16,417 nt of DNA from positions 1 through 16,417 of the forward strand of contig USBB01000042.1 in NCBI GenBank assembly GCA_900552795.1, given 5' to 3'. Below, piece after piece: positions 6,524 through 12,888 of the stretch. Under the pieces are notes generated by a model. It was given only the letters and a program-made list of their open reading frames with translations. It was not told the origin of the DNA and did no database searches. The DNA comes from an uncultured Eubacterium sp. Lineage in GTDB: Bacteria > Bacillota > Clostridia > Lachnospirales > Lachnospiraceae. The position numbers were made by a program, and so were the translations under genes. Position 1 is the first letter of the stretch; the number at the start of each line of letters is the position of its first letter.

Positions 6524-7189
6524 ATGATTAGATTGGAAAATATAACTAAAATATATGATATAAATGTCGAGAATAAAAAGGCGCTTGATAATGTTTCACT
6601 TACAATAAACGATGGTGAGCTTGTTTCGATAATGGGGCCGTCGGGTTCGGGAAAATCCACATTATTAAATATAATAGGCTGTATGGACAGCGCGACAAGC
6701 GGAAAATATTATATCGATGAGGTTGATATTACAGCGTCAAAAAAGGCGGAAATTGATAAATGCAGAAAAGACAAAATTGGATTTGTATTTCAGCACTTTG
6801 CTTTAATGGATTACTATACAGCTTATGAAAATATAGAACTGCCGCTGCTTGTGAAAAATGTAAAAAGAAAACAGCGTAAGAAAGTAATCGACGAGCATAT
6901 GAAAGCTATGGGGATATTTGATGTAAGGAATAAAATACCTGCTAAGATGTCGGGAGGACAGAGGCAGAGAGTAGCCATAGCAAGAGCACTTGTTACAGGC
7001 TGCAGTGTTCTTTTGGCAGATGAGCCGACAGGGGCGCTCGATCAGGCTACGGGAAAAGAGGTTATGCAGATATTAAAGGAAATTAATACAAAAGGAACGA
7101 CAGTTATAATAGTTACGCATGATATTAACATAGCTAACCAGACAGATAAAATAATAGAAATCTGTGACGGCAAAATAGTAAGCAGATAG
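6524..7189 (+). CDS. LolD/MacB-type ABC transporter ATPase
   Basis: This 221-residue protein is a complete ABC ATPase that powers an FtsX/MacB-like permease pair from the cytoplasmic face. Visible motifs are Walker A GPSGSGKST (38-46), Q-loop Gln90 in FVFQHFALM, signature MSGGQRQR (142-149), Walker B VLLADEP (162-168) with TGALD, and switch His199. The DEPTGALD string and the roughly 220-residue length are typical of the LolD/MacB/BceA group. ATG 6524 is preceded by AGGGG at about six bases, a site that lies inside the repeat copy next to the gene. It very probably works with the two permeases upstream despite the 245-base gap. The subgroup covers lipoprotein export, bacitracin-type resistance and other envelope functions, and I cannot choose among them. 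Confidence 0.95.
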   Translation: MIRLENITKIYDINVENKKALDNVSLTINDGELVSIMGPSGSGKSTLLNIIGCMDSATSGKYYIDEVDITASKKAEIDKCRKDKIGFVFQHFALMDYYTAYENIELPLLVKNVKRKQRKKVIDEHMKAMGIFDVRNKIPAKMSGGQRQRVAIARALVTGCSVLLADEPTGALDQATGKEVMQILKEINTKGTTVIIVTHDINIANQTDKIIEICDGKIVSR

Positions 7190-7232
7190 ATTTTAATGAG
7201 GCTTTAATTTCAAAATCTTATCCAAATAATGG

Positions 7233-7261
7233 TTGTAGTCAGACAAAAATTGTGCTACAAT
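7233..7261 (+). promoter_or_regulatory. Sigma-A-type promoter with overlapping inverted repeat
   Basis: TTGTAG (7233-7238) and TACAAT (7256-7261) are separated by exactly 17 bases. The same bases form an inverted repeat: TTGTAG and CTACAA (7255-7260) are complementary, so a dimeric regulator could cover the whole promoter. It would start transcription near 7268, just ahead of a very small ORF and a terminator. Confidence 0.65.
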
Positions 7262-7289
7262 CCGTATTCGGAAAGTGAGATGAAATATA

Positions 7290-7364
7290 ATGCAGAAAAT
7301 ATGGAGAGTACTAAAAGATATCATTAAGGATGCGTGCAGAGCGTATACAACAATAATGGAATAA
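7290..7364 (+). CDS. Possible 24-residue cationic amphipathic peptide
   Basis: A 24-codon frame starting MQKIWRVLKDIIKDACRA and ending TTIME lies between a good promoter (-10 at 7256-7261) and a strong terminator (7376-7410). In a helical view the hydrophobic residues Ile4, Leu8, Ile11, Ile12, Ala15, Tyr19 and Ile22 fall on one face. Lys3, Arg6, Lys9, Asp10, Lys13, Asp14 and Arg17 fall on the other, so the peptide could bind membranes. AGTGAG (7275-7280) is a weak ribosome site. A competing 15-codon frame begins at ATG 7280. I recognise no family. It could be a signalling peptide, a small membrane regulator or a toxin, or the transcript may be a non-coding RNA with a chance ORF. Confidence 0.4.
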   Translation: MQKIWRVLKDIIKDACRAYTTIME

Positions 7365-7375
7365 TTACATTACAT

Positions 7376-7410
7376 AATTGGGGAATGGTTTTTGCTGTTC
7401 CCCAATTTTT
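7376..7410 (+). terminator. Rho-independent terminator
   Basis: AATTGGGGAA (7376-7385) pairs perfectly with TTCCCCAATT (7398-7407) around a 12-base loop, and the 3' arm runs into a T-run ending at 7410. It closes the short unit that begins at the promoter at 7233 and may also end read-through from the ABC cluster. Confidence 0.93.
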
Positions 7411-7511
7411 ATGCTCATGTTGGGGCGTGTCCCAAGGTCTTTTGCCCACTACCCTGCAAGCACAAGTGAACTCAAAACCTTTTGGCGCTGTAATCGTAAT
7501 AAATAATTGAA
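7411..7511. other. Gene-free structured spacer
   Basis: I see no gene here. The stretch is less AT-rich than its flanks. It holds a TTGGG/CCCAA hairpin (7420-7435) and an imperfect long inverted repeat, CCAAGGTCTTTTG (7432-7444) against CAAAACCTTTTGG (7473-7485). It may be a decayed repeat element. I looked for a thiamine riboswitch because thiazole genes follow, but the conserved CUGAGA core is absent. Confidence 0.3.
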
Positions 7512-7540
7512 TTGCACGTTTTGACAATAAAGGCTATAAT
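7512..7540 (+). promoter_or_regulatory. Strong sigma-A-type promoter for the LUD-thiW-thiM run
   Basis: TTGCAC (7512-7517) and a consensus TATAAT (7535-7540) are 17 bases apart. Transcription would start near 7547, leaving a leader of about 25 bases with an AAAAGGGG ribosome site before ATG 7572. This leaves no room for a riboswitch in the leader. Confidence 0.75.
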
Positions 7541-7571
7541 AATCCTATAAATAAAAGGGGAAACTTATATT

Positions 7572-8171
7572 ATGGAGAATCTTAAGAAAAATCTTATAAA
7601 AAGAGGATATGATGTAAGAATATTTGATACGGCAGACGAAGCAAAAGAATATCTTTTGAAAGTTATAGATAAGAAAAGCACTGTAGGGATAGGCGGCAGT
7701 ATGACAATTAAGGAACTGGCCATAGATGAAGAACTTAAAAATCGAGGAAATAAAGTTCTTTGGCACTGGACTGCGCCTGCAAAGGAAAAGAAAGCAGTGA
7801 GGGAGAGCGCAGGAAATGCGGATATATATCTGTGCTCATCTAATGCTGTTACAAAAGACGGTCAACTTGTAAATATTGACGGAACATGCAACAGAATAGC
7901 GGGGATGCTTCACGGAACCGGAAAGGTATATATGGTAATCGGAGTAAATAAGATTGCTAAAGATTTTGAAGAAGCAATAAGCAGGATAAAGAATGTGGCC
8001 TGCCCTGCAAATGCAAAAAGACTTGGTCTTAACACACCATGTGCAAAGACGGGGCATTGTACGGATTGTACAAGCAGCGACAGAATGTGCAATGCTACGC
8101 TTATTCTTGACAGAAAGCCGGGCTCACATCCTTTTGAAATATTGCTTGTTAATGAGGAAATGGGGTATTAG
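7572..8171 (+). CDS. LUD-domain (DUF162, LutC/YkgG-like) protein
   Basis: The 199-residue product is a single LUD domain. It has a Rossmann-like N-terminal half (VGIGGSMTIKELA, residues 38-50), the family motif DGQLVNIDGTCNRIAGMLHG (96-115) and VIGVNKI (122-128). The C-terminal part carries Cys144, Cys157, Cys163, Cys166 and Cys173 (CPANAKR, PCAKTGHCTDC), a cluster seen in clostridial members that could bind metal or an iron-sulfur centre. LutC works with LutA and LutB in lactate oxidation in Bacillus, but neither partner is here. Stand-alone LUD proteins of this type in anaerobes have no settled function. The gene has its own strong promoter and is followed 18 bases later by thiW, so it is probably co-transcribed with the thiazole genes. 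Family assignment is firm; role unknown. Confidence 0.85.
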   Translation: MENLKKNLIKRGYDVRIFDTADEAKEYLLKVIDKKSTVGIGGSMTIKELAIDEELKNRGNKVLWHWTAPAKEKKAVRESAGNADIYLCSSNAVTKDGQLVNIDGTCNRIAGMLHGTGKVYMVIGVNKIAKDFEEAISRIKNVACPANAKRLGLNTPCAKTGHCTDCTSSDRMCNATLILDRKPGSHPFEILLVNEEMGY

Positions 8172-8189
8172 AAAGGCTTGAGGATTAAA

Positions 8190-8723
8190 ATGAAAAATGT
8201 AAAAGTTGTAAAGACAGTATTTCTTGCAATGATGGTTGCAGTAGGAGTGGTTATTTCACCAATCTTGCGTGTTGAGGGAATGTGTCCTATGGCCCATTTT
8301 ATTAATGTTACATGTGCTGTATTTATGGGACCGTGGTACGCATTTTTATGTGCTTTGCTGACAGCGGTTATCAGAATGATTTTCATGGGGATACCTCCTC
8401 TTGCTATAACGGGAGCAGTGTTTGGGGCATTGCTTTCCGGTATTTTGTACAGAGCTTCTAAGGGAATGCTTATATGCGCATTTCTGGGTGAGGTTATTGG
8501 GACAGGAATTATTGGGGCAATAGTTTCTTATCCCGTTATGACGCTTTTGTGGGGTAAGACAGGGCTTACATGGATGTTTTATGTTCCGTCTTTTATAGCA
8601 GGAACATTGATAGGCGGAAGTATTGCGTTTATATTTTTACTTCAGTTAAGAAGGATGAAGTTATTGTCAAAATTTCAGCTTATGTTAGGAGCGAATGTAT
8701 ATGATAAAGGAAATAGCAGATAG
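8190..8723 (+). CDS. thiW: ThiW, predicted thiazole-specific ECF transporter S component
   Basis: This 177-residue, strongly hydrophobic protein has the size and pattern of an energy-coupling-factor S component, with about five or six membrane segments. The sequence fits the ThiW family: ISPILRVEGMCPMAHFINVTCAV near the start (a conserved region), GPWYAFLCALLTAVIRM, then GAVFGALLSGILYR. It would bind hydroxyethylthiazole at the membrane and use the shared EcfA/EcfT module, which is not in the window. I choose ATG 8190 because GAGG (8180-8183) lies six bases upstream; an in-frame TTG at 8178 has less support. thiM starts inside its last codons, giving tight coupling of uptake and phosphorylation. 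Confidence is high because of the thiM neighbour. Confidence 0.88.
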   Translation: MKNVKVVKTVFLAMMVAVGVVISPILRVEGMCPMAHFINVTCAVFMGPWYAFLCALLTAVIRMIFMGIPPLAITGAVFGALLSGILYRASKGMLICAFLGEVIGTGIIGAIVSYPVMTLLWGKTGLTWMFYVPSFIAGTLIGGSIAFIFLLQLRRMKLLSKFQLMLGANVYDKGNSR

Positions 8724-9528
8724 AAGTCCGCTGGTACATTGTATAACAAGTCCGGTAGCCATTAATGACTGCGCAAATGTTGTGCTGGCTATTGGAGCAA
8801 AACCTTTTATGGCAGAGCATCCTAAGGAAGTGGCTGATATAACAGCCGGGGCGCAGGCTTTGACAGTAAGCCTTGCAAATGTAACAGATGCGAGAATGGC
8901 TTCAATTATGATATCGGGAAGTGAAGCACATGACAAAAATATACCGCATATAATTGATTTAGTTGGAGTTACTTGCTCAAAGCTACGCATGAACCTTGCA
9001 AAGGAGTATATTAAGAAATATAAACCATCGGTAATAAAGGGAAATGTTTCTGAAATTAAGGCTGTTGCCGGGGTTGATTTTTCAAGTATAGGAGTTGATG
9101 CAGGTAAGGCGGATGCTGTGTCTGATAATGATGAAAGTGCAAAATCTTTTATGGCGGAGCTTACCAGGAATTATGCAAAGATAACAGGAGCGATAGTTGA
9201 GGCAACAGGTGCTGTTGACATAATATCAGACAGCGACAGGACTGTATTTGTAAAAAATGGTAGCAGCAATATGCCATATATTACAGGAACAGGCTGCATG
9301 CTTACATGTATTACAGGTGCATATATGTCGGTATTACCTCCGTTTGAGGCGGCAGTGAACGCAGCAGCGATGTTTGGAATTTGCGGCGAGCGTGCCGATG
9401 GGGTTATCAAAAGAGACGACATAATGTCAGGGCTTGGCAGTTATCATGTAAAATTGCTTGATGAGGTTTCTAAAATTACTAGTTTAGATGTAGATAAATA
9501 CAAAAATATTGAGATATGCAGTTTATGA
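8701..9528 (+). CDS. thiM: Hydroxyethylthiazole kinase
   Basis: The enzyme phosphorylates 4-methyl-5-(2-hydroxyethyl)thiazole with ATP, feeding salvaged thiazole into thiamine phosphate synthesis in the cytoplasm. Characteristic segments are PLVHCITSPVAINDCAN near the N-terminus, GAKPFMAEHPKEV, the lysine-containing VIKGNVSEI, GAIVEATGAVDIISD and ITGTGCMLTCITGAY, whose Cys199 is the conserved active-site cysteine. At about 275 residues the length is normal. AGGAG at 8687-8691 is nine bases from ATG 8701 but only three from ATG 8695, so 8701 is preferred; the difference is two residues. It overlaps thiW by 23 bases. No thiamine phosphate synthase gene (thiE) is visible, so the next pathway step is encoded elsewhere. 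Confidence 0.95.
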   Translation: MIKEIADRSPLVHCITSPVAINDCANVVLAIGAKPFMAEHPKEVADITAGAQALTVSLANVTDARMASIMISGSEAHDKNIPHIIDLVGVTCSKLRMNLAKEYIKKYKPSVIKGNVSEIKAVAGVDFSSIGVDAGKADAVSDNDESAKSFMAELTRNYAKITGAIVEATGAVDIISDSDRTVFVKNGSSNMPYITGTGCMLTCITGAYMSVLPPFEAAVNAAAMFGICGERADGVIKRDDIMSGLGSYHVKLLDEVSKITSLDVDKYKNIEICSL

Positions 9529-9560
9529 AGCAAGAGTGAAAGAATTTGCGGGAGGCAGAA

Positions 9561-10382
9561 ATGGAAAAAAGAGAAATTTACCAGTTTACTGAAGATTGTA
9601 TTATAGGAGTTGATATTGTAGATGAAGAGCATAGAGGGCTTTTTAATCTTATAAATGAAGTATTGAATTCTATTGCAATGGAAAAAGATAGTGCAGAAGT
9701 GACTATTGAATTGCTTGGTGAGCTTAAAGACTATGCTGATACACATTTTGCTCACGAAGAGGAATATATGGAGAAGATAAACGATCCTGAGCTTGAATTA
9801 CAAAGACGTGAGCATCAGGCATTTAGGGAAAAGGTAAACAGTATTGATGTCGGAAGAGTCAAGTCTGAGGATGGAAAAAAGGCTCTGGAGGATATGATGA
9901 AATACCTTACAAGATGGCTTTACCATCATATTATAGGAAGTGATATTCTTATAGGAAAGATGAAAAAAGAAAGTATCGGTAAGAGGCGCAAGGTTGAATT
10001 TACTGATGAGTATAGAACGGGAATACAGATCGTTGATGAGGAGCATGAGGTGCTTTTTGATATAATACAGCAGGCAATGGATGCTGTATATGCCGAAAAT
10101 CTTGCTGACAAATACGATGTAATTATGAATATTCTATATGAACTTAAGGAATATACAAATAAGCATTTTTCAGATGAAGAAGAACATATGACTAAAATAG
10201 GATATGAAGGTCTGAGAGCACAAAAGCTTGCGCATGAATCGTTTGTTGATAAGTTAAACGATATAGATTTGGACGATATGGATGATAATCAACAGGAATA
10301 TCTTATAAATCTCGTGGAATTTCTGCTGACATGGCTTAAAAATCATATTTTGTCAATGGATAAATTTATACCTTTGTATTAA
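9561..10382 (+). CDS. Tandem bacteriohemerythrin, two hemerythrin domains
   Basis: Two hemerythrin domains follow each other (about 8-135 and 145-270). These non-haem diiron four-helix bundles bind oxygen or act as oxygen or iron sensors in anaerobes. Ligand positions in domain 1 are His24, His62, Glu66, His85, His123 and Asp128. In domain 2 they are His162, His202, Glu206, His225, His262 and Asp267. Spacing matches canonical bacteriohemerythrin (His-x3-Glu, His-x4-Asp). The histidine expected four residues before His85 and His225 is Gln in both domains (Gln81, Gln221), leaving four of the usual five. ATG 9561 follows GGGAGG (9549-9554); an upstream TTG at 9546 lies before that site. No signal peptide or output domain is present. 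It sits 32 bases after thiM and 23 before the next gene, probably in the same operon. Confidence 0.9.
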   Translation: MEKREIYQFTEDCIIGVDIVDEEHRGLFNLINEVLNSIAMEKDSAEVTIELLGELKDYADTHFAHEEEYMEKINDPELELQRREHQAFREKVNSIDVGRVKSEDGKKALEDMMKYLTRWLYHHIIGSDILIGKMKKESIGKRRKVEFTDEYRTGIQIVDEEHEVLFDIIQQAMDAVYAENLADKYDVIMNILYELKEYTNKHFSDEEEHMTKIGYEGLRAQKLAHESFVDKLNDIDLDDMDDNQQEYLINLVEFLLTWLKNHILSMDKFIPLY

Positions 10383-10405
10383 TTAAGGATTAAAGGGAGG
10401 CTTTT

Positions 10406-11725
10406 ATGGAGTATAATATTTTTACATATATATTCTTTTTCTTTGTTTATGGTTTTATCGGCTGGACAATAGAGGAAATTATAGCAGCTTTTAAATACGG
10501 CAGATTAGTGAACAGAGGTTTTATTAATGGTCCGGTAAATATCATGTTTGGTATATGTATGGTCATTATAGTTTTTGATGCTCATGATTTGGCTGAACAT
10601 GCAATATTTCAATTTGTGATATGCGTTGCAGTAACAGCAGTAATGCAGTATGTAGCGGGTGCTTTGCTTAAGAGAATAACAGGAAGGAGATTTTGGGATT
10701 ATTCCGATCATAAAGCAAACATTGGCGGTTATGTATCGCTTGGAAGTGTAGCAGTGTGGGGTGGTGCAGCTGCATTATGTCTATGGTTTGTACATCCTTT
10801 TGTGTGTATTTTATATACTGTAATACCGTATAATGTTATGAAAATCATACAAATTGTAATTATACTTCTTTTCTTTATTGATTTGTTTGTAACGATTGCG
10901 GCATCTTTAAAGTGGAAGACGACAGGCAAATTATATGGAAATGTGGCAAAATCTATAAACCAAACAAAAAATAAGCTTGGAAAAGGAATTTTTGGTATTG
11001 TACAAAGAAGAATGTATAAGGCATTTCCTGAACTTGAAAAGCAGGACAAAAGCGAGGCGGTTGGATTTGGGAAGCCTGAGGGCAGAGTGTTTGCCAAAGG
11101 TGTTTGTATGGATAAGCTTATTTGGATTTTCTTTATAAGCGCGCTGGTAGGCGATATTGTAGAGACTATTTTTGTGTGGGCAACGTCAGGCGTTATTATG
11201 AGCCGAAGCAGTCTTTTATATGGCCCTTTTAGTATTGTATGGGGATTAGGAGGAGCTTTTGCAACGGCATTATTATATCCGTTAAGCGAGAAAAATGACC
11301 GATTTACATTTCTTGGCGGATTTTTTCTTGGCGGAGTGTATGAGTACAGTTGTTCTGTGTTTACGGAAAAAGTATTCGGAACGGTGTTTTGGGATTACAG
11401 CCACCTGCCTTTTAATATAAATGGAAGAATTAATCTTTTATACTGCTTCTTCTGGGGAATAGCAGCCATTGTATGGGTTAAACTGCTGTATCCGGCTGCA
11501 AGCAGATGTATTGAAAAAATACGCCCGGTAATGGGTAAGGTTATTACATACATAATAGTTGTTGCAATGCTTCTTAATATGCTGATTTCGTCAGCAGCAG
11601 TTATAAGATATGTTGAAAGAAATCATGGTGAGGGGCCGAGTAATAGAATAGAAGCGTTTATTGACCAGATATATAAAGACAGTTTTATAGAACGTGTTTA
11701 TCCTAATATGAAGATGACAGATTAG
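10406..11725 (+). CDS. CmpB-family (DUF1113) putative ABC transporter permease, internally duplicated
   Basis: This 439-residue polytopic membrane protein contains two copies of the CmpB-type repeat. Copy 1 has NRGFINGPVNIMFG (36-49) and FWDYSDHKANIGGYVSL (96-112). Copy 2 has SLLYGPFSIVWG (269-280) and FWDYSHLPFNINGRINL (328-344). The family name says ABC permease, but no experimentally clear function is known to me and no ATPase lies next to it. Aromatic and small residues fill about ten membrane segments, with a basic loop at 170-235. The start follows a strong GGGAGG site (10395-10400). Its neighbour upstream, the tandem hemerythrin, is 23 bases away, so co-translation is likely. A plus-strand hairpin with T-run ends the unit near 11821. 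Confidence 0.8.
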   Translation: MEYNIFTYIFFFFVYGFIGWTIEEIIAAFKYGRLVNRGFINGPVNIMFGICMVIIVFDAHDLAEHAIFQFVICVAVTAVMQYVAGALLKRITGRRFWDYSDHKANIGGYVSLGSVAVWGGAAALCLWFVHPFVCILYTVIPYNVMKIIQIVIILLFFIDLFVTIAASLKWKTTGKLYGNVAKSINQTKNKLGKGIFGIVQRRMYKAFPELEKQDKSEAVGFGKPEGRVFAKGVCMDKLIWIFFISALVGDIVETIFVWATSGVIMSRSSLLYGPFSIVWGLGGAFATALLYPLSEKNDRFTFLGGFFLGGVYEYSCSVFTEKVFGTVFWDYSHLPFNINGRINLLYCFFWGIAAIVWVKLLYPAASRCIEKIRPVMGKVITYIIVVAMLLNMLISSAAVIRYVERNHGEGPSNRIEAFIDQIYKDSFIERVYPNMKMTD

Positions 11726-11728
11726 TGT

Positions 11729-11779
11729 AAAAAAATCTCCCGTTTATTCCTGTCTGTGCGACAGAGAGTAACCGGGAGA
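11729..11779 (-). terminator. Minus-strand terminator for the methyltransferase gene
   Basis: TCTCCCG (11736-11742) pairs with CGGGAGA (11773-11779), and a nested CTGTC/GACAG stem lies inside. Seven A at 11729-11735 become a U-run only on the minus strand, so the structure ends transcription coming from the methyltransferase gene. Confidence 0.85.
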
Positions 11780-11789
11780 AAAACATACT

Positions 11790-11807
11790 GAGATTGAGAT
11801 TGAGATT
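11790..11807. repeat. Three tandem copies of GAGATT
   Basis: The hexamer GAGATT is repeated three times exactly between two converging genes. The last copy runs into the 7-bp stem of the next hairpin. It is a short simple repeat with no evident function. Confidence 0.7.
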
Positions 11808-11828
11808 GCGTAAACGCAATCATTTTTA
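11804..11828 (+). terminator. Plus-strand terminator for the CmpB-like gene
   Basis: GATTGCG (11804-11810) pairs with CGCAATC (11815-11821) over a TAAA loop, followed by ATTTTTATTT. It is shorter than the other terminators here, but lies correctly after the last gene of the plus-strand run and touches the stop codon of the opposing gene. Confidence 0.6.
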
Positions 11829-12716
11829 TTTCATCCAGCGTCCGGATGCACCGCATGGAAGAACGAGTCCGTTAGATGAGACAGGCAGACCTACTTCCTC
11901 TGAATCAACTGTTCCGTTGAAGCGTTTTAATTCGGTATTTAACATGTAGCTTAAGACAGCAGGCTGAAGTCCTGTAGTGTAGGAATTTATAAGGAAAAAC
12001 AGAGGCTCATCGCTAAGAAGCTGTGAACAAAGTTTTACAAGAGGATGGATTGCTTCTTCAATTTTCCATATTTCTCCTTTTGGTCCTCTTCCATAAGAAG
12101 GAGGGTCCATTATAACAGCATCATAATGGTTGCCGCGGCGGATTTCACGCTGTACAAATTTCACACAGTCATCTACTATCCAGCGGATTGGTGCGTCTGA
12201 TAATCCTGATGATGCAGCATTTTCTTTTGCCCATGTCACCATGCCCTTTGAGGCGTCTACATGTGTTACGCTGGCTCCGGCAGCGGCACATGCCAAAGTT
12301 GCACCTCCCGTATATGCAAAAAGGTTAAGTACTTTAATTTGTCTTTCAGGTGAGTTCTTTTTTGCATTAACAATTTTTTCGCCAAACCAGTCCCAGTTGG
12401 CAGCCTGTTCAGGAAAAAGGCCTGTGTGTTTAAAGCTGAAAGGCTTTAAGTTAAATATAAGCGGTTTTTGAAAGGATGGGCTGTTGTAAGTAATCTGCCA
12501 CTGCTGAGGCAAATCGAAAAATTCCCATTCTCCGCCGCCTTTAGAACTTCTGTGATAATGTCCGTTCATTTTTTTCCAGCCTTTTAAGGTCTTTGGCGTA
12601 TCCCATATAACCTGAGGGTCAGGGCGCACAAGTATGTAGTCGCCCCAGCGTTCAAGCTTTTCTCCGTTTGATGTATCTATAACTTCATAATCTTTCCAAT
12701 TATCGGCAATAAACAT
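11826..12716 (-). CDS. Class I SAM-dependent methyltransferase, RlmI/RlmK-like
   Basis: The 296-residue protein has a substrate-side N-terminal region (1-120) and a Rossmann-fold methyltransferase domain. Motif I is VLNLFAYTGGATLACAAAGA (129-148), the acidic residue that binds the SAM ribose is Asp154 (HVDASKGM), and motif IV is MDPPSYG (203-209). The DPPSY form and overall layout match the COG1092 group, which includes 23S rRNA m5C and m7G methyltransferases. RlmI has an N-terminal PUA domain that I do not see here, so the exact target is uncertain. On the minus strand, GGAGG lies six bases before the start codon, and TTGTCA/TATAAT with a 17-base spacer stands upstream. It is divergently placed from the ABC-F gene. 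Confidence 0.85.
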   Translation of the reverse strand: MFIADNWKDYEVIDTSNGEKLERWGDYILVRPDPQVIWDTPKTLKGWKKMNGHYHRSSKGGGEWEFFDLPQQWQITYNSPSFQKPLIFNLKPFSFKHTGLFPEQAANWDWFGEKIVNAKKNSPERQIKVLNLFAYTGGATLACAAAGASVTHVDASKGMVTWAKENAASSGLSDAPIRWIVDDCVKFVQREIRRGNHYDAVIMDPPSYGRGPKGEIWKIEEAIHPLVKLCSQLLSDEPLFFLINSYTTGLQPAVLSYMLNTELKRFNGTVDSEEVGLPVSSNGLVLPCGASGRWMK

Positions 12717-12759
12717 ATTAATCCTCCATTCTTACATACGCTTTCGTCATCATTGAAAT

Positions 12760-12788
12760 ATTATATATTAAAATCATAGCGGTGACAA
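12760..12788 (-). promoter_or_regulatory. Promoter of the methyltransferase gene
   Basis: Read on the minus strand, TTGTCA (12783-12788) and TATAAT (12760-12765) are separated by 17 bases. This is close to a perfect vegetative promoter and sits about 45 bases before the start codon. Confidence 0.8.
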
Positions 12789-12797
12789 CTGTTGTTG

Positions 12798-12806
12798 TGC
12801 TATACT
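12798..12806 (+). promoter_or_regulatory. Extended -10 promoter for the ABC-F gene
   Basis: TGCTATACT has the extended -10 form TG-N-TATACT. No good -35 lies at the usual distance. It starts a leader of about 75 bases holding a hairpin, and it overlaps the outer side of the divergent methyltransferase promoter. Confidence 0.5.
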
Positions 12807-12818
12807 GCTTTTATGGCA

Positions 12819-12859
12819 GAAGAGAAATCGCCTGCGCGAAAATCTCTTCGCCTCTTCGC
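12819..12859 (+). promoter_or_regulatory. Structured leader of the ABC-F gene with two alternative 3' arms
   Basis: GAAGAGA (12819-12825) pairs with TCTCTTC (12843-12849) and encloses a TCGC/GCGA stem (12828-12831, 12836-12839). The 3' arm motif CTCTTCGC is repeated immediately (12844-12851, 12852-12859), so GAAGAG can pair with either copy. Many ABC-F genes are controlled in their leader RNA, but no leader peptide or terminator T-run is visible here. Confidence 0.4.
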
Positions 12860-12888
12860 AACAAAGTTATTCAGAAATAAGGAGTGCT

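Noticed and set aside
6346..6660. Minus-strand 104-codon frame crossing the repeat and the ATPase start
   Set aside because: It overlaps the Walker A coding region on the other strand, has no ribosome site, and shows no family resemblance.
7190..7571. TPP riboswitch upstream of the thiazole genes
   Set aside because: The conserved CUGAGA and the second conserved bulge were not found, and the promoter leaves only about 25 bases of leader.
9546..9560. TTG start for the tandem hemerythrin
   Set aside because: GGGAGG (9549-9554) lies inside this extension and is correctly spaced for ATG 9561.
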